DNA of 64,000 nucleotides from assembly GCA_964549445.1 (NCBI GenBank), contig CAZJVS010000006.1:62001-126000 (forward strand), read 5' to 3'. The DNA is from SpSt-539 sp964549445. Lineage in GTDB: Bacteria; Planctomycetota; Phycisphaerae; UBA1845; UTPLA1. Below are positions 53,986-64,000 of this stretch, in pieces. Position 1 is the stretch's first letter. Each line of letters opens with the position of its first letter. The notes beneath the pieces were generated by a model. The model saw only the letters and a list, made by a program, of their open reading frames with translations, made no database searches and was not told the DNA's origin. A program made the position numbers and the translations under genes.

Positions 53986-54948
53986 CTATGGCAGTGCCTG
54001 GCGCGAGAAAAACGCCCAGATTGCTTCGCTCGCCGAGATGTCACGACTGGTCCGCCCGATGAGCGATTCGGGAAGGTACTGCAGCCCCTCCGGCCAGGTG
54101 TGACCCCCACCCTCGATTCGCATGAACACGACTTCTGCACCCGTACCATCGGTCGGTTTCGCATACGTCGCAATCCGGACGCGGGTCCCGTCGCGCGGAT
54201 CGACATCCGGCTCGATCGACATCACCGGCGGCGACACCGCGTGGTTTCGAGCCACCCAGAACGAAATCGTCGCGCCGGCCGAGAGCACCTCGCCGCGCTT
54301 GATCCCAGCCATCCCAACAGTCCCACCGCCGAACGGCGTCACGGGGTCGGCATCGCCCTCGATCAGCATCAGCGGCACCGGCCGGCCGACGACCTGCGAC
54401 TGGCTCAGCGCCTGACTGATGCTGGCGGCGACGGGCGCGACCGCCGCGATGCGATCGCTCATCTCGATCGCCAATCGATTGCACATGTGCCCGCCGTTTG
54501 ACAGGCCGGTCGCGTAGATCCGCCGCACATCGATGCGATAGCGCGATTCCAGCGAGTCAATCAGCTCGCGCACGAATGACACGTCGTCAATCGTCGGGTT
54601 GATGTTCGGCCGGCCGTCGTTCCAGTTGCCGTCGATCGCTTCCGGATAGACGACAATGAAGTCGTACTTCTCGGCCAGATCGTCGAGCCCGGTCAGCCGG
54701 CTCATTCCGGCCGCCGATTGACCCCAGCCGTGGAACGCCAGCACGAGCGGCCTCGGTGAGACCGCCGCGGCCGAATAGGTGGTTGGCACGTAGATGCGGT
54801 AGCGGCGCTGAAGTCCGTCGGACGAAAGAATCTGCTCGAGTTCGCGAGCCGTGCGCGGAAAGACGGACTCAAACGTCGGCAGCACGCCACAACCGGCGCA
54901 GCCGAGAACGAGAGCGAGTGCGAGTGCGAAGTACCGATTTCGTTTCAC
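53986..54948 (-). CDS. Lipoprotein esterase, PHB-depolymerase-like (copy 2)
   Basis: 320 residues from GTG 54948, giving KRNRYFALALALVLGCAGCG as signal; a GTG three codons earlier is also possible. Same fold as copy 1: YRIYVPTTYS, LAFHGWGQS, VVYPEAIDGNWNDG, nucleophile GLSNGG, IEGDADP and GGGHTWPEG. Shared C-terminal block IGRTSRDISASEAIW. The two copies are clearly diverged over most of their length, so the duplication is not recent. Confidence 0.82.
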   Translation of the reverse strand: MKRNRYFALALALVLGCAGCGVLPTFESVFPRTARELEQILSSDGLQRRYRIYVPTTYSAAAVSPRPLVLAFHGWGQSAAGMSRLTGLDDLAEKYDFIVVYPEAIDGNWNDGRPNINPTIDDVSFVRELIDSLESRYRIDVRRIYATGLSNGGHMCNRLAIEMSDRIAAVAPVAASISQALSQSQVVGRPVPLMLIEGDADPVTPFGGGTVGMAGIKRGEVLSAGATISFWVARNHAVSPPVMSIEPDVDPRDGTRVRIATYAKPTDGTGAEVVFMRIEGGGHTWPEGLQYLPESLIGRTSRDISASEAIWAFFSRQALP

Positions 54949-55137
54949 GATCCACACCGCGGCCGAGCGAACGTGGGGGTCACGCTCGCCGGCGTTAAGC
55001 CGCAGGATTCTATCGAGCCGGCGAGCCGTGAGGCAAACGGTCTCGACCGCGATTTGCTACATTCGATGCCGCCGCGACTTGCCGCGCGCCGCCGCCCGAT
55101 TACCGGGCGATGCTGCGGACCAGAGATCAGAAATCGC

Positions 55138-55181
55138 TTGACCGCCGCGCCGGGTGGACTATACTACGTCACACATAGTAT
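55138..55181 (+). promoter_or_regulatory. Promoter with overlapping PadR-type operator
   Basis: TTGACC (55138-55143) and TATACT (55160-55165), spacer 16, form a good sigma-70 promoter. The -10 overlaps the left arm of the inverted repeat ATACTA-N9-TAGTAT (55161-55181), a dyad of the kind bound by PadR-family regulators. It is 29 bases upstream of the padR-like start. Confidence 0.7.
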
Positions 55182-55209
55182 GCGGCACGACTCATTGGAG
55201 GATCGCACC

Positions 55210-55557
55210 GTGCGGATCGAAAAGGAACTCATGCGGGGCGCCGGGCCGGTCGCCGTTCTGCGGCTGCTCTCGCGCGGCGAAATGTACGGCTACGAGCTGG
55301 TCGAGGCCCTCTCAAAGCGAACGGACGGCGTCCTCGCCATGGGCCAGTCGACGCTCTACCCCCTGCTCTACAATCTCGAGGCCAAGGGGCTGATCGAGGG
55401 CGTCTGGCGCGAAGCCGACTCCGGCCGGCAGCGGAAGTACTACCGGCTGACCAAGCGCGGCAAAGGCGAGTTGGCGAAGAGCGCCAAGCAGTGGGCCTCG
55501 CTCCTCGAAACGATGCAAACCCTGGGCGTCGTCCCCAAGCCGGAGCCCTCCCCGTGA
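55210..55557 (+). CDS. PadR-family transcriptional regulator
   Basis: 115 residues from GTG 55210, preferred because GGAGG lies eight bases upstream. The winged helix is recognisable: AVLRLLSRGEMYGYELVEAL, the recognition helix QSTLYPLLYNLEAKGLIE and the wing RKYYRLTKRGKGELA. PadR proteins usually repress neighbouring genes and themselves. The next gene starts inside this stop codon (GTGA), so the two are made together. Ligand unknown. Confidence 0.9.
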   Translation: MRIEKELMRGAGPVAVLRLLSRGEMYGYELVEALSKRTDGVLAMGQSTLYPLLYNLEAKGLIEGVWREADSGRQRKYYRLTKRGKGELAKSAKQWASLLETMQTLGVVPKPEPSP

Positions 55558-57410
55558 CCGGCGAAACCCTCCCACCACCGACGCCGCCCGACTCGCTGGT
55601 TTACAAGCTGCGATTTACGCCGCTGCGCGACGTATTGCGCGGGCGGTTGACCGCGCGGATGGACTTGGAGCGGCTGATCGCTCGGTCCGACTTGTTGCCC
55701 GCACTGCAGGACCTGATTCGTACGACCGTCCGCAAGACGCGTCTCCGCTGGCACGAGAAAGCAGACGTCGCCCACGAACTCATCGCCCATTTCCGCGACG
55801 GCCTCGACGCCGGTGCGCCAGCCGACGAACTCGCCCGTTCCTTCGGCGACATCGCCGTCGCCGCCAGGCTCATCCGCCGCGCGCGAAAGCGCCAGCGTTC
55901 GATCTTCTACCGGGCGACGGTACGGACGATCCAATACGGATTCCTGCTGATCGTCGGCACGTACCTGCTTCTCACCGTTCGCTATTACTGGGGTTCGACG
56001 CGGCTGACATGGAACTACCTCAAGGAGTTCAACGCGCCGATCCTGGCGACGCCCGAGCACGATCGCGCCTGGCCCATCTACCGGCAGGCGTTTCTGACGA
56101 CGACGCCGTGGCCGAATGATGCCGAAATCAGGTGCGAGTCACCGTCGTCGCCCGGCTGGTCGACGCTCGTCCAATACATAGCGGCGAACCAGGCGGCGCT
56201 GCGCCTCTATCGCGAGGCCGCCGCGAAGCCGGTGCTTGGGATGGTCATCTCCACGACTCCCGACCTCGAAGTGCAGCGCCACAATCAGGAGTTTCCCGAC
56301 CGGTTCGAACCTCCGCCGCCCGACACGTCCGACAACCCGCCGGTCATCGGCATGCTCTTCCCGAATCTTCAGGTCATGCGGTTCGGCAGCCGTATGCTCC
56401 GAGTCGACGCGCTCGAAGCCGCCCAGCGCGGTGACGGCCCGCGCGTACTGGCCGACATCACGGCCATGCTGGCGATGGCCGATCATTGCGCCGGGCAACC
56501 GACGCTCATCAGCGACCTGGTCTCAATTGCAATCGTGGCGCACGCCGCGGAGACAGTCGGATTCATCACGTCGTGGCGCCCAGCGGCGCTCGACGACGCT
56601 GCGTGGGTCGGAGTCTCGCACCGCCTGGCCGCCCTGCGCGGCGGCACGATTCGGCTGCGACTCGACGGCGAGCGCGCGTTTTTCCACGACACCGTTCAAC
56701 GCTACTACACGGATGACGGGCGAGGCGATGGACACCTGTGCCCCGGAAAGAGCCGGGTGCTTGCGTGGACGGGCGACTACGACGGAGCCGAGGCCGCGGC
56801 CTCCTCCGTCGTCGCGGGCCCGATTTTCAGCGCGGTCGTCGCGGGCCGCCGCGAAATCGTCCGGAAGTATGACGAATTGATGGGCCTCGTCGAACAAGAG
56901 GCCGCCGTCCCGCTTTGGCTGCGTGACGTGTCCCGCGCAGATGCCGAATTGGAGCGGATGAAATCCAGCCCGGTTCAGCAGGCGCGTTATTTGTGGATTG
57001 CAATACTCTTCCCGTCGCTCTCCCGCGCGAACTACATGTTCGAAATCGCCACCCAGCAGCGCGACGCCACGCTCGTCGCGATCGCACTCGAACTCTACCA
57101 CCGCAAGAACGGCGGCTATCCCCCGACGCTCGACGCGCTCGTGCCGCAGTATCTCCCGGCCGTCCCGCCCGATCGCTTCGACGGCAAGCCGATCAAGTAC
57201 AAGCTCCTCGATGGCAAGCCGCTGCTCTACTCGGTCGGTGTCAACCGCACGGACGACGGCGGCATCCTTGCACCCGCCAAGTCCCGCACCCAGGCCAACC
57301 AAACTGCGAAGAACTGGATTCCACCCAGCGGCCTGCCCACCAATCCGCTGGAAATTGACAAGATTCGCGGCGACTGGATCCTCTGGCCGCCGGTCGAAGA
57401 TGCACCCTGA
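55554..57410 (+). CDS. PadR-coupled membrane protein
   Basis: 618 residues from GTG 55554 overlapping the padR stop. About 95 N-terminal residues are cytosolic and look like the HAAS-type module found with PadR regulators (ALQDLIRTTVRKTRLRWHEK, LARSFGDIAVAARLIRR). One membrane helix follows (YGFLLIVGTYLLLTVRYY), then a long external domain of about 480 residues. The C-terminus has YHRKNGGYPPTLDALVPQYL and SVGVNRTDDGG, a block shared by many planctomycete surface proteins. Function unknown; a sensor or target controlled by PadR is plausible. Confidence 0.75.
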   Translation: MTGETLPPPTPPDSLVYKLRFTPLRDVLRGRLTARMDLERLIARSDLLPALQDLIRTTVRKTRLRWHEKADVAHELIAHFRDGLDAGAPADELARSFGDIAVAARLIRRARKRQRSIFYRATVRTIQYGFLLIVGTYLLLTVRYYWGSTRLTWNYLKEFNAPILATPEHDRAWPIYRQAFLTTTPWPNDAEIRCESPSSPGWSTLVQYIAANQAALRLYREAAAKPVLGMVISTTPDLEVQRHNQEFPDRFEPPPPDTSDNPPVIGMLFPNLQVMRFGSRMLRVDALEAAQRGDGPRVLADITAMLAMADHCAGQPTLISDLVSIAIVAHAAETVGFITSWRPAALDDAAWVGVSHRLAALRGGTIRLRLDGERAFFHDTVQRYYTDDGRGDGHLCPGKSRVLAWTGDYDGAEAAASSVVAGPIFSAVVAGRREIVRKYDELMGLVEQEAAVPLWLRDVSRADAELERMKSSPVQQARYLWIAILFPSLSRANYMFEIATQQRDATLVAIALELYHRKNGGYPPTLDALVPQYLPAVPPDRFDGKPIKYKLLDGKPLLYSVGVNRTDDGGILAPAKSRTQANQTAKNWIPPSGLPTNPLEIDKIRGDWILWPPVEDAP

Positions 57411-57431
57411 TGTGACCTGTCGCGCGGTTTC

Positions 57432-58890
<1,459 letters not shown>

Positions 58891-58904
<14 letters not shown>

Positions 58905-60048
58905 GGCTCACCTCGCTGATTTGCGTTTGCTTCGATTGAACAAGACCCGTGAATCCGCGCGGAATGCGGATCGTAAAGACCGCGCCGGGACCATCCGTCC
59001 GATTCCCGGCCGAGATCGAACCGCCCAGCCGCTCGACAATCTCCTTGCACACCGCCAGTCCAAGTCCGGTCCCCTGTCCCGCCGGCTTGGTCGTAAAGAA
59101 CGGCTCGAACAGCCGCTCGGAGTCCTTCGGAAGTCCGCAGCCGGAATCGACAAACGAGATGACGTTCTCGCCACCCCGCTGTTCGCCGGAAATAGTCAGC
59201 GATCCTCCCGCCGGCATGGCGTCGATCGCGTTCTTGATCAGGTTGCAGAAGACTTGGTAGAGATTCACCCCGCCGACCGCCGTGACGTCGGCCTGCGGAT
59301 AGCGGCAGAAGATCGAGACGTTTCGCTCGGCGGCCCGCACCTCAAACGTCCGCACCGCCTCGTCGATCAGCCGTGCCAGCGTCTGCTCGGCAAGTGCCGG
59401 CGGCGCGTTCCGCGAAAAGTCGAGCAGGGCCCGAACGATGTGCACAAGCCGCATGCAACCGTCGCGAGCCGCTGAGACATACTCGTGCAGCTTCGGATTC
59501 GTCGCGTCATCCGCGACCCGAAGCGCGAGGTTGAGAAACCGAAGAATCCCGTCGAGCGGGTTGTTCAATTCGTGCGCGACCGACGCACACAGCTTTCCAA
59601 CCGCCGCCAGCCGTTCCGACACCGCCAGCCGCTGCTCCATCGTGAAGCGCGACGTAACATCTTCCAGCAACAGCAGGCCAAGCCGAACGCCGCCGGCGGC
59701 CGGGTCCGCCAGCGTCGAAACCGTCGCATTCACGTATCGCGCAGGCGACCCGTTTGCTCGCACCGTAAGTCCGTCGAAACGCTGTGGTGTGGTCTTCGCC
59801 CACACCGCTTCGAGATCGGCCTTCCACGACTCGAACCGGCTGTCGACGACGTCGCGCGTCATCGCCGCGGCCAAGTCGTCCGCCGCCGGCACCATGCACC
59901 GCGCCAGCTCATTCTGATAACAAACGTGCAATCGCTCGTCGAAGACGATCACCCCGAGCGGGAGGGCATCGAATACAAACGCAATGCCCCGCAGCGACGG
60001 CGAGAGAGCGGCCGCGGCAAGATCGGTTTGTTGCGTTGGTGCAATCAT
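58891..60048 (-). CDS. Soluble PAS-type histidine kinase, NtrB-like
   Basis: 385 residues from ATG 60048; the frame is open further upstream and GTG starts there cannot be excluded. An N-terminal PAS-like domain (FDALPLGVIVFDERLHVCYQ) precedes the H-box VAHELNNPLDGILRFLNLAL. The N-box LIKNAIDAMPAGG and the G-boxes DSGCGL and GQGTGLGLA are complete. No membrane segment, so it senses a cytoplasmic signal. Partner of the regulator at 57432. It is divergent from the glycosyltransferase gene. Confidence 0.9.
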
Positions 60049-60245
60049 TGCAGGTACAGCCGCCGTCGCAGCCGGTGGACACACGGCGACGCCCCATCGG
60101 TCGGCCGTACGAGAATGTCCCCCCTCCGACGGTCGGTTCAATCCGGCGGCGGCTGTTGCAAAAAAACATCGTTTCGGCGGCGGTCGGCATTATCCGGCCG
60201 TCAATCCTCGCCCGTCGTTCGCGGCGTGGATAGACTCCGAAACCG

Positions 60246-62003
60246 ATGAATCGGCCGCGCTCGTACAGGTTTGTCGCGCTCTACGGACTCGTGTTCGTTG
60301 TTGCGCTGACCGTCCGGCTCGTCTACTGGTCCGAAATCCGCGGCACGCCGCTCGATCAGTGGCACCTGCTCCAGGAGTCGGACATGGCGACTTACGTCGA
60401 ACAAGCGCGACAAATCGCCGCCGGCGACTGGCTCGCGCCCAACCCCTATCACCCCTATCACCGGTGGCAACACGGCTCCGGCACAGCCGCGGAATGGTTG
60501 GCCTGGTACGGTCCGCACGGCTTCCATCAGGCGCCGCTGTACAGCTACGTGCTGGCCGCCGCGTCGAAGGCGACCTCGGATTACATCGATGCCGCAAAGA
60601 TCACGCAGCTCGCTCTCGGCGCGGGCACGTGCGTGCTGCTGGCGCTGATCGCCCGGCAACTGGCGGGCGAAGTCGCCGGCGTCTCCGCCGGATTGTTCTG
60701 CGTGTTCTACGGTCCGCTCTACTACCTCGAAGCGCAGATTCTCCGCGAAGGTCCGGCCATCTTCGGCCTGGCCCTGCTGGTCTGGCTCGTCTTGCGATAC
60801 GTCCGCGTCGATGCATCTCGCCGCCGACTCATGCCGGCAGCCATCGGTATCTTTCTCGGCGTCTTCGCGATGTTCTACGAGTTTGCACTCGTGCTGTTCG
60901 TTGCGACGCTGATCATCCTTTTCGCGCACGATGCTCGGCGGTCGTTCCGTGGCGCGGCCGCCACCTTGTCGTTCCTCGCCGTCGGCTGGCTCGTCGGCTT
61001 CGCACCGCTGCTCGTGCGCAACCTGGCGGTCGGTGCGCCGCCGCTCTCGGTCTCCTCCCGCTCCCACCTCACACTCGCGTTGGCGAACATGTCGAGCGCA
61101 AAAGACGGCGGCGTCATGTTCTCCGAGCCCGGTCCGCAGTTTCGCGAGATCATGCTCGCCTCCAACGGCTCGACGTGGGACGTGCTTCGGGAAGTCTGGC
61201 GCGGCTACGAAGGCAACCCCGGTCGGCTGGTCGCGAATTGGGCACGCCGGCTGGTTGCCGCGATCGTGTCGGTCGAGATTGCCGACAACACATCGTTCAG
61301 CTTCTATCGCGCCTGCGCGCCGGTGCTGCGCATCTGCGTCACGTTTGCGTGGATTCTGCCGCTGGGGCTGTCGGCGATCCTCGCTTGCCTTGCGGCCGCA
61401 GCACGCAATCGGCTGCACCCGGCCCCGGCTTACGCGCCGCCTGTGCGACCGATTTCATCGATCTGGTCCGAGCACCGCACGGCCCACCACACGCTGCTTA
61501 CCTACCAGCTCTTATTCCTGCTTGCAGTGTCATTGGTCAACGTCCAGGCCCGCTACCGAATGCTCATCGTGCCCATCCTGATCTGTTACGCCGGCGTCTT
61601 CATCGCGATCGTCGTTCGCTCGCTGGCCGCCCGCCGTTTCGCACCGCCGCTCGCGCTCATGGCAGTCGCCACTGCCATCGTCGTCGCCCAGTACCGCCTC
61701 TCGATCCCCCTGCGACGCCTCGATCGCCGCGTCATCGATCGCGCCTTCGTCGCTGAGCGCTACGAACAGGCGGGTCAACTCGCCGAGGCCCTGCCCTACC
61801 TCCGGGCCGCGCTCGTTCTGACGCCCGATGACCATGAAGTGCGCCTGCATTACGCCAACGACCTCGCGCAGCTCCGCCGCTACGACGAAGCCCTCGCCCA
61901 GTTTCGCCGGCTTGAATCGACCAGCGTGCAACCCGAAGGCGTCCGCAACGCGATTCGATTCCTCGAGCAAAAGGTGCGTACCGAATCGCAGCCGGCCAGG
62001 TAA
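60246..62003 (+). CDS. GT-C membrane glycosyltransferase with C-terminal TPR
   Basis: 585 residues. About ten membrane helices start at FVALYGLVFVVALTVRLVYW. The first external loop holds acidic and His residues (LQESDMATYVEQARQIAAGD, GFHQAPLYSY), consistent with an ArnT/PMT-like (GT39-type) enzyme that uses a lipid-linked sugar donor. The last 100 residues are TPR-like (FVAERYEQAGQLAEALPYLRAAL). Acceptor unknown. It is 62 bases upstream of a second GT-C protein, so they may work together in protein or cell-wall glycosylation. Confidence 0.78.
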   Translation: MNRPRSYRFVALYGLVFVVALTVRLVYWSEIRGTPLDQWHLLQESDMATYVEQARQIAAGDWLAPNPYHPYHRWQHGSGTAAEWLAWYGPHGFHQAPLYSYVLAAASKATSDYIDAAKITQLALGAGTCVLLALIARQLAGEVAGVSAGLFCVFYGPLYYLEAQILREGPAIFGLALLVWLVLRYVRVDASRRRLMPAAIGIFLGVFAMFYEFALVLFVATLIILFAHDARRSFRGAAATLSFLAVGWLVGFAPLLVRNLAVGAPPLSVSSRSHLTLALANMSSAKDGGVMFSEPGPQFREIMLASNGSTWDVLREVWRGYEGNPGRLVANWARRLVAAIVSVEIADNTSFSFYRACAPVLRICVTFAWILPLGLSAILACLAAAARNRLHPAPAYAPPVRPISSIWSEHRTAHHTLLTYQLLFLLAVSLVNVQARYRMLIVPILICYAGVFIAIVVRSLAARRFAPPLALMAVATAIVVAQYRLSIPLRRLDRRVIDRAFVAERYEQAGQLAEALPYLRAALVLTPDDHEVRLHYANDLAQLRRYDEALAQFRRLESTSVQPEGVRNAIRFLEQKVRTESQPAR

Positions 62004-62064
62004 GTCGCCACCGACGAACGCAGCCCGTTTACCCCGCCGCGCCCGAGTCGTATAAACAGTTTCA

Positions 62065-63978
62065 ATGAACCGCGGCCTTCGTGAATTACGATCTTCCAAG
62101 CAGTCGCCCCACACGGAGCGGCCTGCCGCCGTGCCCGATGTCCGTCCCGTCCCGCCGCTGCGCTACTCTTCCACGGGCGACTGCATCTTGCGGCTGCTGT
62201 TGCCGATCCTCATCGCCGCCATCACCGTCGCCGTCTTCTCGCCGGCCATGACCGGCCAGTTCCTCAACTGGGACGACGACTTCATGTTCCTGCTGAACCT
62301 CGGCTATCGCGGCCTCGACGCCGATCATCTCAAGTGGATGTTCATGGTCGGCCACATGGGTCATTACCAGCCGCTGGCCTGGATCACGCTCGCGATCGAT
62401 CACCATTTCGTCGGCATGAAGCCGGAGATGTATCACGTCATGAGCATCGTCTGGCACACGGCGACCGCTGTGCTTTTCTATTTCCTCGCTCGGCGTCTCA
62501 TTGCCCTGGGGTTGCGACACGAACCCCTGCCTGCTTCATCGACAGCAACGCTGCCGGTCAGCCCAAACGTCCTCTGCATCTCTGCGACACTGGCCGCTCT
62601 GCTCTTCTCCGTCCATCCGCTCCGCGTCGAATCGGTCGCCTGGGTCACCGAGCGCCGCGACGTCGTCTCCGGCTTTTTCTTCGTCGCCGCCCTGCTGACA
62701 TATCTCCGAGCCGTCTCGCCGGGACTCATCCCGATTCGCAGCCATGGCTGGCATTTCCTGTGCGTCGTCTGCGTCGTCCTCTCGCTCATGGCCAAGGCCT
62801 GGGGCATGGCCCTGCCGATTATCATGCTCGTCCTCGACATCTACCCCCTCGGCCGTCTGCCGGGCGATCCGCGCCGCTGGCGGGCCCCGGACGTCCTGCG
62901 AATCATCTATCAGAAACTGCCCGCGCTCCTGCTCGCCTTCGGCGCGGGAATCGCCGCGCTCCTGGCCCAGCGCACCGTCGACTGGGGCGTCATGTCGCTC
63001 ACTCAGCACAAGCTCGACGCCCGAATCGCGCAGGCCATCTTCGGAATGGCCTTCTATCCGCTCCGAACACTTCTGCCGCAGGACCTCGCAACGATCGTGC
63101 AGATCCCCAAGGGCTTCGGCCTGCATTCGAATTCGGTGTTGCTCGCGGCCGGCGTTGTCCTGCTCGTTACTACCGTCAGTCTGCTCCTGCGCCGTCGCTA
63201 TCCCGCCCTGCTCGCCGTCTGGGTCTGCTACCTCGTGACCGTTTTCCCCGTCCTCGGCGTCGCCCAGAGCGGCCAGCAGCTTGTCGCCGATCGCTACAGC
63301 TACCTCTCGTGTCTCGGATTCCCCTTGCTCCTCGCCGGCGCCGTCGCCGTGCTGGTCCGCGACGCGAGTCTCCGCTGGCTTTGGAGCATCGCGACGGCCG
63401 TCGTATGCCTGGTCATCGCCACCTTCGGCGTCATGTCCTTCCGCTACACAACATGCTGGCGAACAAGCGAGTCTCTCTGGGCCTACACCGTCCCACGGGT
63501 CCCCGACAGTTGGATTGCCCGCATCAACTACGGCACCGCCATGTTTATTAATGGAAAGGTTGCCGACGCCGCCGAGCAACTTCGCACGGCCACCGAGCTG
63601 AATCCCAAGTCCGGCCATGCCTGGCACAACTACGGCGTGGTCCTCTCCTCCGCCGGACGTGACGCCGAAGCCGAACAGGCGTTCATCAAGGCCGTCGAGT
63701 TCTATTCAGCGCCCCGCAGTTCCGAACTGCAGTTGGGATACCTCTACCTGAAGCAGAAGCGCTTCAACGACGCCATCCCCAAGTTCATCGAGGCCATGCC
63801 AAGCCCCGACCTGACGGCCCAGGCCCACGGCGGACTCGGCTCGTGTTATCTCGGATTGGGTCAGCTCGATGCCGCGATCGCCGAGCTCGAAATGTCCGTC
63901 CGACTTGATCCCAGCTTGCAGCGCAACAAGCTGCTGCTCGAGCGCGCGCTGCGGCTCCGTGAGAAGCGATCCCAATAA
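62065..63978 (+). CDS. TMTC-like GT-C membrane protein with C-terminal TPR
   Basis: 637 residues. After a cytosolic start come about ten membrane helices. The first loop has NWDDDFMFLLN, with a cluster of acids, and HYQPLAWITLAIDHHFVGMK, features of the bacterial TMTC-like family related to O-mannosyltransferases. VHPLRVESVAWVTERRDV is a conserved loop of this family. C-terminal TPRs follow (VADAAEQLRTATELNPKSGH, AEAEQAFIKAVEFYS). Probably transfers a sugar to exported proteins; substrate unproven. The stop lies 20 bases from the right edge of the window. Confidence 0.8.
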   Translation: MNRGLRELRSSKQSPHTERPAAVPDVRPVPPLRYSSTGDCILRLLLPILIAAITVAVFSPAMTGQFLNWDDDFMFLLNLGYRGLDADHLKWMFMVGHMGHYQPLAWITLAIDHHFVGMKPEMYHVMSIVWHTATAVLFYFLARRLIALGLRHEPLPASSTATLPVSPNVLCISATLAALLFSVHPLRVESVAWVTERRDVVSGFFFVAALLTYLRAVSPGLIPIRSHGWHFLCVVCVVLSLMAKAWGMALPIIMLVLDIYPLGRLPGDPRRWRAPDVLRIIYQKLPALLLAFGAGIAALLAQRTVDWGVMSLTQHKLDARIAQAIFGMAFYPLRTLLPQDLATIVQIPKGFGLHSNSVLLAAGVVLLVTTVSLLLRRRYPALLAVWVCYLVTVFPVLGVAQSGQQLVADRYSYLSCLGFPLLLAGAVAVLVRDASLRWLWSIATAVVCLVIATFGVMSFRYTTCWRTSESLWAYTVPRVPDSWIARINYGTAMFINGKVADAAEQLRTATELNPKSGHAWHNYGVVLSSAGRDAEAEQAFIKAVEFYSAPRSSELQLGYLYLKQKRFNDAIPKFIEAMPSPDLTAQAHGGLGSCYLGLGQLDAAIAELEMSVRLDPSLQRNKLLLERALRLREKRSQ

Positions 63979-64000
63979 TATTGATGGATTCGGCGATAGC

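Noticed and set aside
60142..60166. GGCGGCGGCTGTTGCAAA looks like a sigma-54 promoter near the NtrC-type pair
   Set aside because: The GG and GC elements are one base too far apart and the -24 element does not match TGGCACG. The C/G-rich context makes such a match likely by chance.

Overview
The window is GC-rich, densely coded bacterial chromosome, about 64 kb with some 60 genes. No rRNA, tRNA, CRISPR array, insertion sequence or phage gene was recognised. Several protein types point to Planctomycetota, possibly Phycisphaerae or a relative: four membrane proteins ending in a CGYDLTxNxSGxCPEC zinc ribbon, secreted proteins ending in a dockerin-like tail (GDFDSSGxVDANDVYFFLDC), a DUF1559/pseudopilin-like protein, and large envelope proteins with TPR repeats. 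The taxonomic call is inference from these types, not from a marker gene.

Layout. 1-8.9 kb (minus): a truncated membrane protein, tRNA-dihydrouridine synthase, an exported alpha/beta hydrolase, an M29 aminopeptidase, an O-antigen-ligase-like protein, a small lipoprotein, hslU and surE. 9.0-11.6 kb: a divergent pair, one exported beta-rich repeat protein and one dockerin-tailed protein. 11.6-19.8 kb: nnrE, a TIM-barrel isomerase, the McsA/McsB protein-arginine kinase pair, a QueD/PTPS-like enzyme, a cyclophilin, pyrF, a radical SAM protein and a small basic protein with a striking palindromic leader. 19.8-29.9 kb (minus): an envelope cluster with an ABC-2 permease, ABC ATPase, 800-residue membrane protein, MazG-like enzyme and a TPR-gluzincin. 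29.9-32.5 kb: a second copy of the divergent beta-repeat/dockerin pair in inverted orientation. 32.6-40.4 kb: a lipoprotein, a large exported protein, ispD, thiL-tsaE, then a tandem array of four zinc-ribbon membrane proteins.

40.6-50.1 kb (minus) is an arginine regulon: argR-argG-(P-loop protein)-argC-argD-argF'-argB-argE-argH, with overlapping or nearly abutting genes and two ARG-box-like palindromes upstream of argR. The carbamoyltransferase belongs to the N-acetyl/N-succinylornithine type, so citrulline would be made as an acylated intermediate and freed by the ArgE-like deacylase. No N-acetylglutamate synthase or argJ is in the cluster. The uncharacterised P-loop protein between argC and argG is therefore the most interesting gene in the window.

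50.1-64 kb: a HEAT-repeat lipoprotein, murI, scpB, tandem poly(hydroxybutyrate)-depolymerase-like lipoprotein esterases, a PadR regulator with an overlapping promoter/operator and a coupled membrane protein, an NtrC-type two-component pair, and two GT-C membrane glycosyltransferases with C-terminal TPRs.

Start codons were chosen from Shine-Dalgarno spacing, stop/start overlaps and signal-peptide position. Several differ from the longest open frame and are noted in the entries.
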